This document shows, piece by piece, positions 35,707 through 44,291 of a DNA stretch of 64,000 nt. A program made the position numbers and the translations under genes. Source of the DNA: Palsa-892 sp035295845 (GTDB lineage Bacteria > Pseudomonadota > Alphaproteobacteria > Rhizobiales > Xanthobacteraceae); assembly GCA_035295845.1 (NCBI GenBank), contig DATGIF010000019.1, positions 409,487 to 473,486 on the forward strand, in the 5' to 3' direction. The notes under the pieces are model-generated. The model saw nothing but the letters and a program-made list of their open reading frames with translations. It did no database searches and had not been told where the DNA came from. The first letter of the stretch is position 1. The number at the start of each line of letters is the position of its first letter.

Positions 35707-36657
35707 ATGAGCACTGTCGCAAATTCGCCCCTAGCTACTGGTGTAGCTCCTATACCCGTTCGCCCCGCGCACATTTGTCGCATCGAAGCGGAGGCCATCC
35801 ACATCCTGCGCGAAACCGCGGCCGAATTCGCGCGGCCGGTCCTGCTCTATTCCATCGGCAAGGACTCTTCCGTTCTCTTGCATCTCGCGCGCAAGGCGTT
35901 TTACCCGGGGCCCATTCCCTTTCCCGTCGTTCACGTAGATACCGGCTGGAAATTTCGCGAGATGATCGCCTTCCGCGATCGCATGGCGAAGGAAATCGGA
36001 TTCGAACTCGTCGTGCACACCAATCCCGACGGCGTTGCCGCCAACATCAACCCGATCGAGCACGGCGCGACGACGTATACCGACGTGATGAAGACCCAGG
36101 CCTTGCGGCAGGTTCTCGCCAAGCTCGGCGCCGACGCGGCGATCGGCGGCGCGCGGCGCGACGAGGAAAAAAGCCGCGCCAAGGAGCGCATTTTTTCCGC
36201 CCGCGGAAAAGGACAGCGTTGGGATCCGAAAGCGCAGCGGCCGGAGCCGTGGGGGCTCGCCAATACGCGGCTGCTGCCGGGCGAAACCATGCGGGTGTTT
36301 CCGCTCTCCAACTGGACGGAGATCGACGTGTGGGAATACGTACGGGCCGAGCGGATCCCGCTGGTGTCGCTCTATTTGGCGGCGAAGCGGCCGGTGGTGC
36401 GGCGGGGCGAGAGCTTGATCATGGTTGACGACGGGCGTTTCCCGCTCGCGCCGGGCGAAAAGCCCGAGGCGATGTCCGTGCGCTTCCGCACGCTCGGCTG
36501 CTATCCGCTGACGGCGGCCATTCCGTCGACCGCCTCCACGCTCGACGCATTGATCACTGAATTGCGCAATTCCAAATTGTCCGAGCGCCAGGGCCGCCTC
36601 ATCGACGGCGAGCGCGGCGATTCCATGGAAGCCAAAAAGATCGAGGGCTATTTCTGA
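35707..36657 (+). CDS. cysD: Sulfate adenylyltransferase subunit 2 CysD
   Basis: The 316-residue CysD makes adenosine phosphosulfate (APS) from ATP and sulfate, together with the GTPase CysN. ATG 35707 is chosen; upstream residues in the open frame are not CysD-like. It has the PP-loop YSIGKDSSVLLHLARKAF, VHVDTGWKFREMIAFRDRMA, GGARRDEEKSRAKERIFSAR and FPLSNWTEIDVWEYVRAERI, and ends with the conserved GDSMEAKKIEGYF. The stop overlaps the cysNC start (TGATGA at 36655-36660), showing translational coupling. The neighbouring sulfotransferase is a likely consumer of the product. Confidence 0.97.
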   Translation: MSTVANSPLATGVAPIPVRPAHICRIEAEAIHILRETAAEFARPVLLYSIGKDSSVLLHLARKAFYPGPIPFPVVHVDTGWKFREMIAFRDRMAKEIGFELVVHTNPDGVAANINPIEHGATTYTDVMKTQALRQVLAKLGADAAIGGARRDEEKSRAKERIFSARGKGQRWDPKAQRPEPWGLANTRLLPGETMRVFPLSNWTEIDVWEYVRAERIPLVSLYLAAKRPVVRRGESLIMVDDGRFPLAPGEKPEAMSVRFRTLGCYPLTAAIPSTASTLDALITELRNSKLSERQGRLIDGERGDSMEAKKIEGYF

Positions 36658-38537
36658 TGACGGCCCTTCCCCGCAACGCGCCGCAGGCCGGCGTCGCGGC
36701 AAAAGCTTCCGGACGCGACCTCCTTCGTTTTCTCACCTGCGGCTCCGTCGACGACGGCAAATCGACGCTGATCGGGCGGCTCCTCGTCGACACCGGACTC
36801 GTGCCCGAGGACCAATTCGCCGCGGCGAAGCGCGCGAGCAAGGACGGCTTCGACTATGCGCTCCTGCTCGACGGGCTTGCGGCCGAGCGCGAACAAGGCA
36901 TCACCATCGACGTCGCTTATCGCTACTTCTCGACGAAGCAAAGGAGCTTCATCGTTGCCGACAGTCCCGGACACGAGCAATTCACGCGCAACATGGCGAC
37001 CGGCGCGTCGACGTCGGATCTCGCGGTGCTGCTGGTGGACGCGCGCAAGGGTCTCCTCTTGCAGACGCGGCGCCACGCCACGATCGCGGCGTTGATGGGA
37101 ATCCGCCACGTCATCCTCGCCGTCAACAAGATGGATCTCGTGCAGTATGGCGAGCACGCTTTCAATTCCGTGCTCGACGAATTCCGCCCGCACGCCGAGA
37201 AGCTGGGAATTCGCGTGACCGCGATCCCGCTGTCGGCGCTTACGGGCGAAAACGTCGTGCAGCGCGCGGCCTCGATGCCCTGGTACAGCGGCCCGACGCT
37301 TCTCGCAGCGCTAGAAACGATCGACGTCGTTTCCGATGCACCGCAAAAGTTTTCCTTCCCGGTGCAGCGGGTGAGCCGGCCGAATTCGGAATTTCGCGGC
37401 TATCAAGGCACGGTGGCCGGAGGGCGCGTGCGCGTCGGCGATCCGGTCGTCGCGATCCCCAGCGGCCAGTCGAGCCGCGTGCAGCGGATCGTCACCTTCG
37501 ATGGCGATCTTGCCGAAGCAAGCGCCGGCGACGCGATCACGATCACGCTCGCCGACGAAATCGAGGCCGGCCGCGGAGCGGTCCTCGCGCATCCCGAGGC
37601 AACGCCGCCCGCGGTCGAAAACTTTACCGCGCATCTCGTGTGGATGAGTGACGCGGCGCTCGATACCGGCCGCGATTATCTTCTGCGCACGCCGACGGCG
37701 CTCGCACCGGCGCGGGTGAGCGCGCTCAGGAATCGCCTCGACGTCGTGCAGCTCGCGGAAACGCCGGCCGAGACGCTCGCAAAGAACGATATCGGGCTCG
37801 CGGCGATCACGGTCGAACGGCCGGTCGTCGCCGATCGATACGCCGATAACCGGCGCCTGGGCTCGTTCATTCTCGTCGACCGCATGAGCAACGAGACCGT
37901 GGCCGCGGGCATGGTGATCGAGCCGATCCTGTCGACGCAGAACGTGTTCTGGCAAAAATTCGACGTGAGCCGCGAGGATCGCACCCGCGCCAAGGGCCAG
38001 ATGCCGGCGATCATATGGCTCACGGGTCCGTCCGGCGCCGGCAAATCGACGGTCGCGAACCTCGTCGAGGGCGTGCTCACCCGCGCAGGCCATCATGCCT
38101 ATGTGCTCGACGGCGACAATGTTCGCCACGGCCTCAATCGCGATCTCGGCTTTTCGGCCGCCGAGCGCACCGAGAACATCCGGCGCATCTCGGAGGTCGC
38201 GCGCATTCTCGCCGACGCCGGGCTGATCGTGATCGTCGCGGCGATCTCGCCGTTCGCGCGCGACCGCGCGGCGGCGCGGGCCACGGCCGAGGATGTCGGC
38301 TTCTACGAAGTGTTCGTCGATACCCCGCTCGAGATCTGCGCCAAGCGCGATCCCAAGGGGCTCTATAATCGCGCGCGCGCGGGCAAGATCGGCAATTTCA
38401 CCGGCGTCAGCGCCCCCTACGAGCGGCCGGACGCGCCGGATTTGCATCTTTACGGCGACAACGAAACGCCGCTGCAGGAGGCGCGCAAGGTCATCGACCT
38501 GCTCGCGCGCAAGGGACACATCCGCGCCGACGCGTGA
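36657..38537 (+). CDS. cysN: Bifunctional sulfate adenylyltransferase subunit 1 / APS kinase CysNC
   Basis: The 626-residue fusion combines the GTPase CysN (about 1-430) with APS kinase CysC (about 445-626). CysN motifs: G1 CGSVDDGKSTLIGRLL near 25-40, EQGITIDVAYRYF, DSPGHEQF, and NKMD. CysC motifs: P-loop GPSGAGKSTVANLVEG near 457-472, DGDNVRHGLNRDLGFS, RISEVARILADAGLIVIVA and the C-terminal lid with GIGNFTG-like KIGNFTGVSAPYERP. Product: PAPS from sulfate, ATP and GTP. Rhizobial NodQ proteins have the same layout; nothing here suggests a nodulation locus, so this is the general assimilation enzyme. Confidence 0.96.
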   Translation: MTALPRNAPQAGVAAKASGRDLLRFLTCGSVDDGKSTLIGRLLVDTGLVPEDQFAAAKRASKDGFDYALLLDGLAAEREQGITIDVAYRYFSTKQRSFIVADSPGHEQFTRNMATGASTSDLAVLLVDARKGLLLQTRRHATIAALMGIRHVILAVNKMDLVQYGEHAFNSVLDEFRPHAEKLGIRVTAIPLSALTGENVVQRAASMPWYSGPTLLAALETIDVVSDAPQKFSFPVQRVSRPNSEFRGYQGTVAGGRVRVGDPVVAIPSGQSSRVQRIVTFDGDLAEASAGDAITITLADEIEAGRGAVLAHPEATPPAVENFTAHLVWMSDAALDTGRDYLLRTPTALAPARVSALRNRLDVVQLAETPAETLAKNDIGLAAITVERPVVADRYADNRRLGSFILVDRMSNETVAAGMVIEPILSTQNVFWQKFDVSREDRTRAKGQMPAIIWLTGPSGAGKSTVANLVEGVLTRAGHHAYVLDGDNVRHGLNRDLGFSAAERTENIRRISEVARILADAGLIVIVAAISPFARDRAAARATAEDVGFYEVFVDTPLEICAKRDPKGLYNRARAGKIGNFTGVSAPYERPDAPDLHLYGDNETPLQEARKVIDLLARKGHIRADA

Positions 38538-38541
38538 GACC

Positions 38542-38895
38542 TCAATCTTCTCTCAGGAATTTTCCGCGCACCCAGCCGGTGATGCCGTCATAGCGGATGC
38601 GGCACCAGCGCCGCTCGGCGGCGCGCTTTCGCTCTTCCTCGCTCATGGCGAGCCATTCCTGATAGGTCGGCTCGTGGGTGCAGCCGAGATTGGCGAGCCT
38701 TCGGCCGTTCCACGGGACGGTGCCGAGGCTTGCCGCCGCGAGCGAGGGCCCGGCATGAATGCCAAGCACGCCGCCGGCCGCGATGCCGGTGACGGCCCAA
38801 TAATCGGGCCCGCCATCCGCCGCAGCACGCGGCACGAGCGCAATGAGAAACGCGGCCACTAACGCAAAAGCGACAAGCGGCCGCATGCGCCTCAT
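38542..38895 (-). CDS. Secreted SH3-like domain protein
   Basis: The 117-residue protein starts at ATG 38895, overlapping the ene-reductase stop (ATGA). It has a signal peptide (RPLVAFALVAAFLIALVPRA) and then a bacterial SH3-like fold: DYWAVTGIAAGGVLGIHAGP, SLGTVPWNGRRLANLGC and CRIRYDGITGWVRGKFLRED. Such domains bind peptidoglycan or proteins in the periplasm. It is the last gene in the queA-tgt chain. Confidence 0.82.
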   Translation of the reverse strand: MRRMRPLVAFALVAAFLIALVPRAAADGGPDYWAVTGIAAGGVLGIHAGPSLAAASLGTVPWNGRRLANLGCTHEPTYQEWLAMSEEERKRAAERRWCRIRYDGITGWVRGKFLRED

Positions 38896-40052
38896 GCTTT
38901 CTTGGCCGCGGCCGCGCGCGCGGCGCGCAGGCCCGGCTCGCGGCGCGTGAGCCACCAGCCGTAGGGCTCCGGCCAATCGGCGAAAAGCTCATCGGCTGAA
39001 CTCGCGAGCATATAGCGCGCGTGCAGCGGCCAGTTCGGATCGAACAGCGCCTCGCGGCCGATGGCGATGAGATCGGCCTGGCCCGCGGCGAGCACCGCCT
39101 CGGCCTGCTGCGGCTCGACGATCAGGCCGACGGACATCGTCTTGATGCCGGCATCCTTGCGGATGCGCTCGGCAAAGGGCACCTGAAAACCGAGCCCGCG
39201 CGGAATGCGCGCGGCGGTCGCCGAGCCCACGAGCCCGCCCGAGGAGCAATCGACGACGTCAACGCCGCGCGCCTTCAACTCCCGCGCATAAGCAACGGAA
39301 TCGTCGAGGCTCCAGCCGCCGTCGATGCCGTCGACCGACGAGATGCGGACGAAGAGCGGCTTCTCCTTCGGCCAGACGGAGCGGACGGTTTCGACGATTT
39401 CGAGCGGAAACCGCATGCGGCCGGCGCGGTCGCCGCCATAGGCGTCGTTGCGCTTGTTCGAAAGCGGCGAGAGAAATTCGTGCAGGAGATAGCCGTGCGC
39501 GGAATGAACTTCGAGCATCTCGAAGCCGGCATTCAGCGTGCGTTCGGCCGCGAGCCGCCACGCCTCGCGGAGCTTCGCGAGACCGTCGATTGCAAGCGCG
39601 GCCGGCATGAGCCAGCCCTCGTCCATGGGAATCGCGCTCGGCGCCACGATCGGCCACGGCGTCTCGCCGCGCTTCAAATCGCTGTCATCCATCGGGCCGT
39701 TGCCGTGCCAGGGCCGCTGCATGCTCGCCTTGCGGCCGGCATGCGCAAGCTGCATCGCCGGCACCGCCCCCTGGCTTTTGACGAAGCCCGCGATGCGCGA
39801 AAGCTTTTCCGCATGCGCATCCGACCAGATGCCGACATCGCCGTAGGTGATGCGGCCCTCGGGCTCGACCGCGCTCGCCTCGACGAATACGGCGGCGGCG
39901 CCGCCCTGGGCGAATTTGCCGAGATGCACGAAGTGCCAGTCGGTGACGAAGCCGTCCTTTGCCGAATACTGGCACATGGGCGAGATCACGATCCGGTTCT
40001 TGAGGGTGACCTCGCGGAGCGTGATCGGCGAAAAGAGCATGGGCTCGGTCAT
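38892..40052 (-). CDS. NADH:flavin oxidoreductase, Old Yellow Enzyme family (YqjM/NamA-like ene-reductase)
   Basis: The 386-residue flavoenzyme starts at ATG 40052, sharing ATGA with the tgt stop; an ATG at 40070 is possible but would overlap more. OYE motifs: LFSPITLREVTLKNRIVISP, MCQYSAKDGFVTDWHFVHLG, LAHAGRKAS, the catalytic pair in HSAHGYLLHEFLSPLSNKR, DAYGGDRAGRMRFPLEIVE, and the FMN phosphate site AGQADLIAIGREALFDPNWP. The thermophilic-like subgroup (YqjM) reduces activated C=C bonds with NAD(P)H. A housekeeping substrate is not known. It is translationally coupled on both sides. Confidence 0.93.
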   Translation of the reverse strand: MTEPMLFSPITLREVTLKNRIVISPMCQYSAKDGFVTDWHFVHLGKFAQGGAAAVFVEASAVEPEGRITYGDVGIWSDAHAEKLSRIAGFVKSQGAVPAMQLAHAGRKASMQRPWHGNGPMDDSDLKRGETPWPIVAPSAIPMDEGWLMPAALAIDGLAKLREAWRLAAERTLNAGFEMLEVHSAHGYLLHEFLSPLSNKRNDAYGGDRAGRMRFPLEIVETVRSVWPKEKPLFVRISSVDGIDGGWSLDDSVAYARELKARGVDVVDCSSGGLVGSATAARIPRGLGFQVPFAERIRKDAGIKTMSVGLIVEPQQAEAVLAAGQADLIAIGREALFDPNWPLHARYMLASSADELFADWPEPYGWWLTRREPGLRAARAAAAKKA

Positions 40053-41206
40053 CGCAGTTCCTTGGTCCATTGCGCGCGGGTGACAACGGCGAAATCATTC
40101 AAGCGGCCGGCGGCGATAGCATCGCGGATGCCGGCCATCAATTCCTGATAATAGGTGACATTCGCCCAGGTGAGCAGCATGGCTCCCAGCATTTCGTTGG
40201 CTTTCACGAGGTGGTGGAGATAAGCGCGCGAATAGTTGCGCGCGGCCGGGCAAGAACTCGTCTCATCGAGCGGGCGCGGATCCTCGGCGTGGCGCGCATT
40301 GCGAAGGTTGATCTTGCCGTTCTTGGTATAGGCGAGCGCGTGACGGCCGGCGCGTGTCGGCAGCACGCAATCGAACATGTCGATGCCGCGGGCGACGGCG
40401 GCCAGCATATCGTCGGGCTCGCCCACGCCCATCAGATAGCGCGGCTCGCCGGCGGGAAGCTCGATCATGGTTTCCTCGACGGTGGCGAGCATCGCGTCCT
40501 GCGGCTCGCCGACGGCAAGGCCGCCAATGGCGTAACCGTGAAAGCCCATGCCCACGAGCGCGCGCGCGGATTCGCCGCGCAATTTCGGCACCACCCCGCC
40601 CTGCACAATGCCGAAAAGCGCGCGGCCCGACGGCGCGTTTTCGAAGGCGCGCTTCGAGCGCTCGGCCCAGCGCAGCGACAGGCGCATGGCGCGCTCCACG
40701 TCCGTCTCGGGCGCGGGCAGCCGCAGGCATTCGTCGAGCTGCATCACGATGTCGGCGCCGAGAAGATTCTGGATTTCGATCGCGCGCTCGGGCGAGAGCT
40801 CGAACATCGCGCCGTCGAGGTGCGAGCGAAAGGTGACGCCGCCCTCCTCCACGTTCCGGAGGTCGGCGAGCGACATCACCTGATAGCCGCCGGAATCGGT
40901 CAGGATCGGCTGCGGCCACTGCATGAATTTGTGCAGGCCGCCGAGCGCCGCGATGCGCTCGGCGCCGGGACGCAGCATCAAGTGATAGGTGTTGGCGAGC
41001 ACGATATCGCTGCCGGCGTCGCGCACGGAATCGGGAAACATCGCCTTTACGGTCGCGGCGGTGCCGACCGGCATGAAGGCCGGCGTGCGGATCACGCCGT
41101 GCGGCGTCACGATCTCGCCGCGGCGGGCGGCGCCGTCGGTGGAAAGCACCGAGAACAGGAATTGCGCCTTCAACGCTTCGTCTCCGGATCCGGATACAGG
41201 AGACAT
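40049..41206 (-). CDS. tgt: Queuine tRNA-guanine transglycosylase Tgt, lacking two of three zinc cysteines
   Basis: The 385-residue enzyme exchanges guanine-34 for preQ1 in tRNAs with GUN anticodons. It has TDGAARRGEIVTPHGVIRTP, the catalytic DSGGYQVMSL, QLDECLRLPAP, GIVQGGVVPKLRGESARALV and GIDMFDCVLPTRAGRHALAY. At the place where E. coli Tgt has the zinc ligands Cys-x-Cys-x2-Cys, this protein reads SSCPAARNYSRAYLHHL, keeping one cysteine and the later histidine. ATG 41206 overlaps queA by 37 nt; a TTG at 41173 that overlaps the queA stop is a plausible alternative start. It lies in the queA-tgt operon. Confidence 0.94.
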   Translation of the reverse strand: MSPVSGSGDEALKAQFLFSVLSTDGAARRGEIVTPHGVIRTPAFMPVGTAATVKAMFPDSVRDAGSDIVLANTYHLMLRPGAERIAALGGLHKFMQWPQPILTDSGGYQVMSLADLRNVEEGGVTFRSHLDGAMFELSPERAIEIQNLLGADIVMQLDECLRLPAPETDVERAMRLSLRWAERSKRAFENAPSGRALFGIVQGGVVPKLRGESARALVGMGFHGYAIGGLAVGEPQDAMLATVEETMIELPAGEPRYLMGVGEPDDMLAAVARGIDMFDCVLPTRAGRHALAYTKNGKINLRNARHAEDPRPLDETSSCPAARNYSRAYLHHLVKANEMLGAMLLTWANVTYYQELMAGIRDAIAAGRLNDFAVVTRAQWTKELR

Positions 41207-42261
41207 GCATCGCCGTAAGAATAAAAGCGATAGCCGGTTTCAATCGCGTGCCGGTAGGCGCGCCGCATGCGCTCGAGGCCGCTGAAAGCCGCCACCAGCA
41301 TGAACAGGGTCGAGCGCGGCAGGTGAAAATTGGTCACGAGCGCGTCGACCGCGCGGAAACGATAGCCGGGCGTGATGAAAATCGAGGTCTCGCCGGAAAA
41401 TGCGGCGAGCTTTCCGTCCTCGCCGGCGGCGCTTTCGAGCAGCCGCAGCGCCGTGGTGCCAACCGCGACGATCCGTCCCTTCCGCGCACGCGTCTCCTGC
41501 AGCGCCGCCGCCGTCGCGGCGGAGATCTCACCCCACTCGGCATGCATGCGGTGGCCGGCCGTGTCCTCGGCCTTCACCGGCAGAAACGTGCCAGTGCCGA
41601 CATGCAGCGTCAGGCGATGAAGCGAAATTCCGCGCGCGTCGAGCGCGGCCAGGAGTTCGTTGGTGAAATGAAGGCCCGCGGTGGGGGCCGCGACCGAGCC
41701 TTCGGGCTTGGCAAAAATCGTCTGATAGTCGCCGCGATCCTGCTCGTCGTCCTCGCGCCTTGCCGCGATATAGGGCGGCAGCGGCATATGGCCGAGCGCT
41801 TCGATCGCTTCTTCGAGCACGGGGCCGTGAAAATCGAAACGCAAGAGCACTTCCCCGCCCTCGCCGATTTCCTCGACCGTTGCATCGAGCGCGCCGAGCA
41901 AGCAAACGCGGCTTTCATGGCCGAAGCGAATGCGATCGCCGGGCTTGAGACGTTTCGCGGGCTTGGCCAGCGCGCGCCAGCGTTCGTTGCCCTCGCGGCG
42001 GATCAGCGTAGTCTCGATCTTCGCCCGTGCCTCGCCGCGCGTCCGCTCGCCCACGAGGCGCGCCGGAATGACCTTGCTGTCATTCACAACGAGGGCGTCG
42101 CCCGGCTGCAACAGAGCGGGCAGATCGCGGATCGTGCGATCCTCGAACTCCGGCGCGGCATGGGGCCGCACCACGAGCAGCTTTGCCGCGTCGCGCGGAA
42201 CGGCCGGACGCAATGCAACCCGCGCGGGCGGCAGTTCATAATCGAAGAGATCGGTGCGCAA
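41170..42261 (-). CDS. queA: S-adenosylmethionine:tRNA ribosyltransferase-isomerase QueA
   Basis: The 363-residue QueA adds the epoxycyclopentane group from SAM to preQ1-tRNA, the step after Tgt. The start is TTG 42261, giving the canonical N-terminus RTDLFDYELPPARVALRPA, with GGGAAA about 8 nt upstream. Motifs: LVVNDSKVIPARLVGERTRG, AAPTAGLHFTNELLAALDAR, LHVGTGTFLPVKAEDTAGHR and TNFHLPRSTLFMLVAAFSGL. It is first in the operon queA-tgt-OYE-SH3 and downstream of the two cyclophilins on the same strand. Confidence 0.96.
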   Translation of the reverse strand: MRTDLFDYELPPARVALRPAVPRDAAKLLVVRPHAAPEFEDRTIRDLPALLQPGDALVVNDSKVIPARLVGERTRGEARAKIETTLIRREGNERWRALAKPAKRLKPGDRIRFGHESRVCLLGALDATVEEIGEGGEVLLRFDFHGPVLEEAIEALGHMPLPPYIAARREDDEQDRGDYQTIFAKPEGSVAAPTAGLHFTNELLAALDARGISLHRLTLHVGTGTFLPVKAEDTAGHRMHAEWGEISAATAAALQETRARKGRIVAVGTTALRLLESAAGEDGKLAAFSGETSIFITPGYRFRAVDALVTNFHLPRSTLFMLVAAFSGLERMRRAYRHAIETGYRFYSYGDACLLYPDPETKR

Positions 42262-42326
42262 TTGTCATTTTCCCGTAATGAAACTGAGCCAGAAGCGTCA
42301 TATGGCAATTCAGTGAAGGGAATGGC

Positions 42327-42581
42327 ATGTCGCGAACTAGATTAATTCTCCTGCTCGCTCTGGCGGTTGGTTTCGCCGCGTGGTCGGCGCTCGCCCAGAC
42401 TCCGCCTCCGGCCACTCCGCCCGCCTCCTCTTCTCTAACGCCGGAAAAGATGATGGCCAAGGAGAAGGCCGTGGAGGAGCACCACGAGAAGCGTCTCGCC
42501 TGCAAAAAGCAGGCGAAAGAAGCCGGGCTCGGCTATTTCGATCGCAAAAAATTCGTGAGCGACTGCATGGCGGCCAAGTAA
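42327..42581 (+). CDS. PsiF-like small periplasmic protein
   Basis: The 84-residue protein starts ATG 42327 with GAAGGGA upstream. It has a signal peptide (RLILLLALAVGFAAWSALAQ), a Pro/Ser linker and a C-terminal repeat resembling PsiF (RLACKKQAKEAGLGYFDRKK, then FVSDCMAAK, two cysteines 20 residues apart). PsiF is phosphate-starvation inducible in E. coli and of unknown function. It is divergent from queA and convergent with the cytosolic cyclophilin gene. Confidence 0.72.
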   Translation: MSRTRLILLLALAVGFAAWSALAQTPPPATPPASSSLTPEKMMAKEKAVEEHHEKRLACKKQAKEAGLGYFDRKKFVSDCMAAK

Positions 42582-42593
42582 GGCCGCAGCACT

Positions 42594-43055
42594 TCACGCG
42601 TCGGCGGCCATCTTCGCCTTCAAGATCTTGTCGGGATCCTTCACCGGTTCGCCGCGCTTGATCTTGTCGACGTTTTCCATGCCCGCCGTCACCTCGCCCC
42701 AGGCGGTGTATTGCCGGTCGAGCCAGGGCGCGTCGGCAAAGCAGATGAAGAACTGACTGTCGCCGGAGTCGGGGCTTGCCGCGCGCGCCATCGAAACCGT
42801 GCCGCGGCCGTGCTTGGTCGCGTTGAACTCGGCCTTTAATTTTTGGCCGGAGCCGCCGGTGCCGTCGCCACGCGGGCAGCCGGTCTGCGCCATGAAGCCG
42901 TCGATCACGCGATGGAAGGGAACGCCGTCGTAGAAGCCCTGGCGCACCAACTCCTTGATGCGGGCGACGTGCTTCGGCGCCTGCTCGGGCTTCATTTCGA
43001 TCGTGACCGCCCCCTTGGTGGTCTCCAAAATCAGCATGTTTTCGGAATCGGCCAT
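42594..43055 (-). CDS. Cytosolic peptidyl-prolyl cis-trans isomerase (cyclophilin type)
   Basis: The 153-residue cyclophilin starts ATG 43055 with AAGGAG upstream and has no signal peptide. Core motifs: TKGAVTIEMKPEQAPKHVAR, FYDGVPFHRVIDGFMAQTGC (catalytic Arg in FHRVI), GRGTVSMARAASPDSGDSQF (Gln region), FFICFADAPWLDRQYTAWGE. It isomerises Xaa-Pro bonds in cytosolic proteins. A periplasmic paralogue lies directly upstream, separated by two tandem palindromic repeats. Confidence 0.94.
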   Translation of the reverse strand: MADSENMLILETTKGAVTIEMKPEQAPKHVARIKELVRQGFYDGVPFHRVIDGFMAQTGCPRGDGTGGSGQKLKAEFNATKHGRGTVSMARAASPDSGDSQFFICFADAPWLDRQYTAWGEVTAGMENVDKIKRGEPVKDPDKILKAKMAADA

Positions 43056-43071
43056 GATCGCTCCTTTTTCC

Positions 43072-43175
43072 AAAGCATGATCTTTTCCGAAAACCGGTTC
43101 CCACTTTTCGGGATCATGCTTTTTTCCAAAGCATGATCTTTTCCGAAAACCGGTTCCCGCGTTTCGGGATCATGC
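43072..43175. repeat. Two tandem copies of an intergenic palindromic repeat
   Basis: Copies at 43072-43123 and 43128-43175, 56 bp apart, share the palindrome GCATGATC ... CCGAAAA ... TTTTCGG GATCATGC with a GGTTCCC-containing centre. A third copy, split by the mobile cassette, lies at 45731-45750 plus 46750-46786. This element type is common between genes in Rhizobiales; its origin is unknown, and here it separates two cyclophilin genes. Confidence 0.85.
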
Positions 43176-43751
43176 TCACTGTTGCTTGATATCCGCGGCG
43201 ACGCGCACGGTGATGATGCGGTCGGGATTGGTGACGCGGCCGTTGAGCGAGCTCGGGCCTTTGGTCAGGTCGTCGATCGCTTCCATGCCGGAAACCACCT
43301 CGCCCACGACCGTATACTGGCCGTTCAGGCTCGGCGTGTTGTCGTACATGATGAAGAATTGGCTGTTCGCCGAATTGGGGCTTTGGCTCCGCGCCATGCC
43401 GACGACGCCGCGCACGAACGGCACGTTGGAAAACTCGGCGGGCAAATCCGGATAGCGCGACTTGCCGGTGCCGTCGCCGTGCTCGCCGTCGCCGGTCTGC
43501 GCCATGAAGCCGAGGATCACGCGATGGAAGGGAACGTTGTTGTAATAGCCGTCGCGCGCGAGCTGCTTCAGGCGTTCGGCATGCCTGGGCGCCAGATCCG
43601 GCCGGAGCTTGATCACGACGCGGCCCTTGGTCGTTTCCATCACCAGCGTGTTCTGCGGGTCGAGCTTTGGCTGCTGCTGGAAGAGCTGGGCGGAGGCGGC
43701 GGGCACGAAGGCAACAAGCAAAAGAAGGGCGAGCGCGGCGAGACGTTTCAT
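43176..43751 (-). CDS. Periplasmic peptidyl-prolyl cis-trans isomerase (cyclophilin type)
   Basis: The 191-residue cyclophilin has a signal peptide (MKRLAALALLLLVAFVPAAS, then AQ) and the same core as its neighbour: TKGRVVIKLRPDLAPRHAER, YYNNVPFHRVILGFMAQTGD, VGMARSQSPNSANSQFFIMY and GQYTVVGEVVSGMEAIDDL. It should assist folding of exported proteins. The coaD start lies 19 nt upstream of this gene's own reading direction (coaD stop at 43771), so it is cotranscribed with coaD. Confidence 0.93.
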   Translation of the reverse strand: MKRLAALALLLLVAFVPAASAQLFQQQPKLDPQNTLVMETTKGRVVIKLRPDLAPRHAERLKQLARDGYYNNVPFHRVILGFMAQTGDGEHGDGTGKSRYPDLPAEFSNVPFVRGVVGMARSQSPNSANSQFFIMYDNTPSLNGQYTVVGEVVSGMEAIDDLTKGPSSLNGRVTNPDRIITVRVAADIKQQ

Positions 43752-43770
43752 TGCTTACTTCCTGTCGGAT

Positions 43771-44274
43771 TTATTTCTTGTGCGGAAACTTCGCGGCAAG
43801 TCTGGTGACGACCTGCTTCGGCACGAAGGCGGATACGTCGCCACCCATGGCCGCGATCTGGCGCACCAATGTGGCGGTGATCGGGCGCACCATGGGCGAG
43901 GCCGGCAGGAACACGGTCTGGATCGCGGGCGCCATCAAGCCGTTCATGCCCGCCATCTGCATTTCATAGTCGAGATCGGTGCCGTCGCGCAGTCCGCGGA
44001 TGAGCAATGTGGCGCCGACGCGCCTTGCGGTTTCGACCACGAGATCATCGAAGGTGACGCATTCGAGCGCGCATTTCTCGGCGGCCGCGATCGGCCCGCA
44101 AACTTCCTTCAGCATCGCGAGCCGCTCCTCCGCCGAGAACAGCGGCGCCTTGCCCGGATGCACGCCGATCGCGAGCACCAGCCTGTCGGCGAGACGGCAG
44201 GCGCCGCGGACGACGTCGAGATGGCCGTTGGTGACGGGGTCGAAGGAGCCGGCGTAAAGGGCGGTGCGGGGCAT
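43771..44274 (-). CDS. coaD: Phosphopantetheine adenylyltransferase CoaD
   Basis: The 167-residue enzyme makes dephospho-CoA from 4'-phosphopantetheine and ATP. It has the nucleotidyltransferase T/HxGH motif in ALYAGSFDPVTNGHLDVVRG, LIRGLRDGTDLDYEMQMAGM, and the ISSS-type region ASPMVRPITATLVRQIAAMG followed by GDVSAFVPKQV. Length is normal. It sits between the BKACE gene (17 nt) and the periplasmic cyclophilin (19 nt). The gyrA-coaD-ppi-queA-tgt order is, as far as I recall, shared with other Rhizobiales. Confidence 0.96.
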   Translation of the reverse strand: MPRTALYAGSFDPVTNGHLDVVRGACRLADRLVLAIGVHPGKAPLFSAEERLAMLKEVCGPIAAAEKCALECVTFDDLVVETARRVGATLLIRGLRDGTDLDYEMQMAGMNGLMAPAIQTVFLPASPMVRPITATLVRQIAAMGGDVSAFVPKQVVTRLAAKFPHKK

Positions 44275-44291
44275 GGCGAAGGGTTAGCGGG

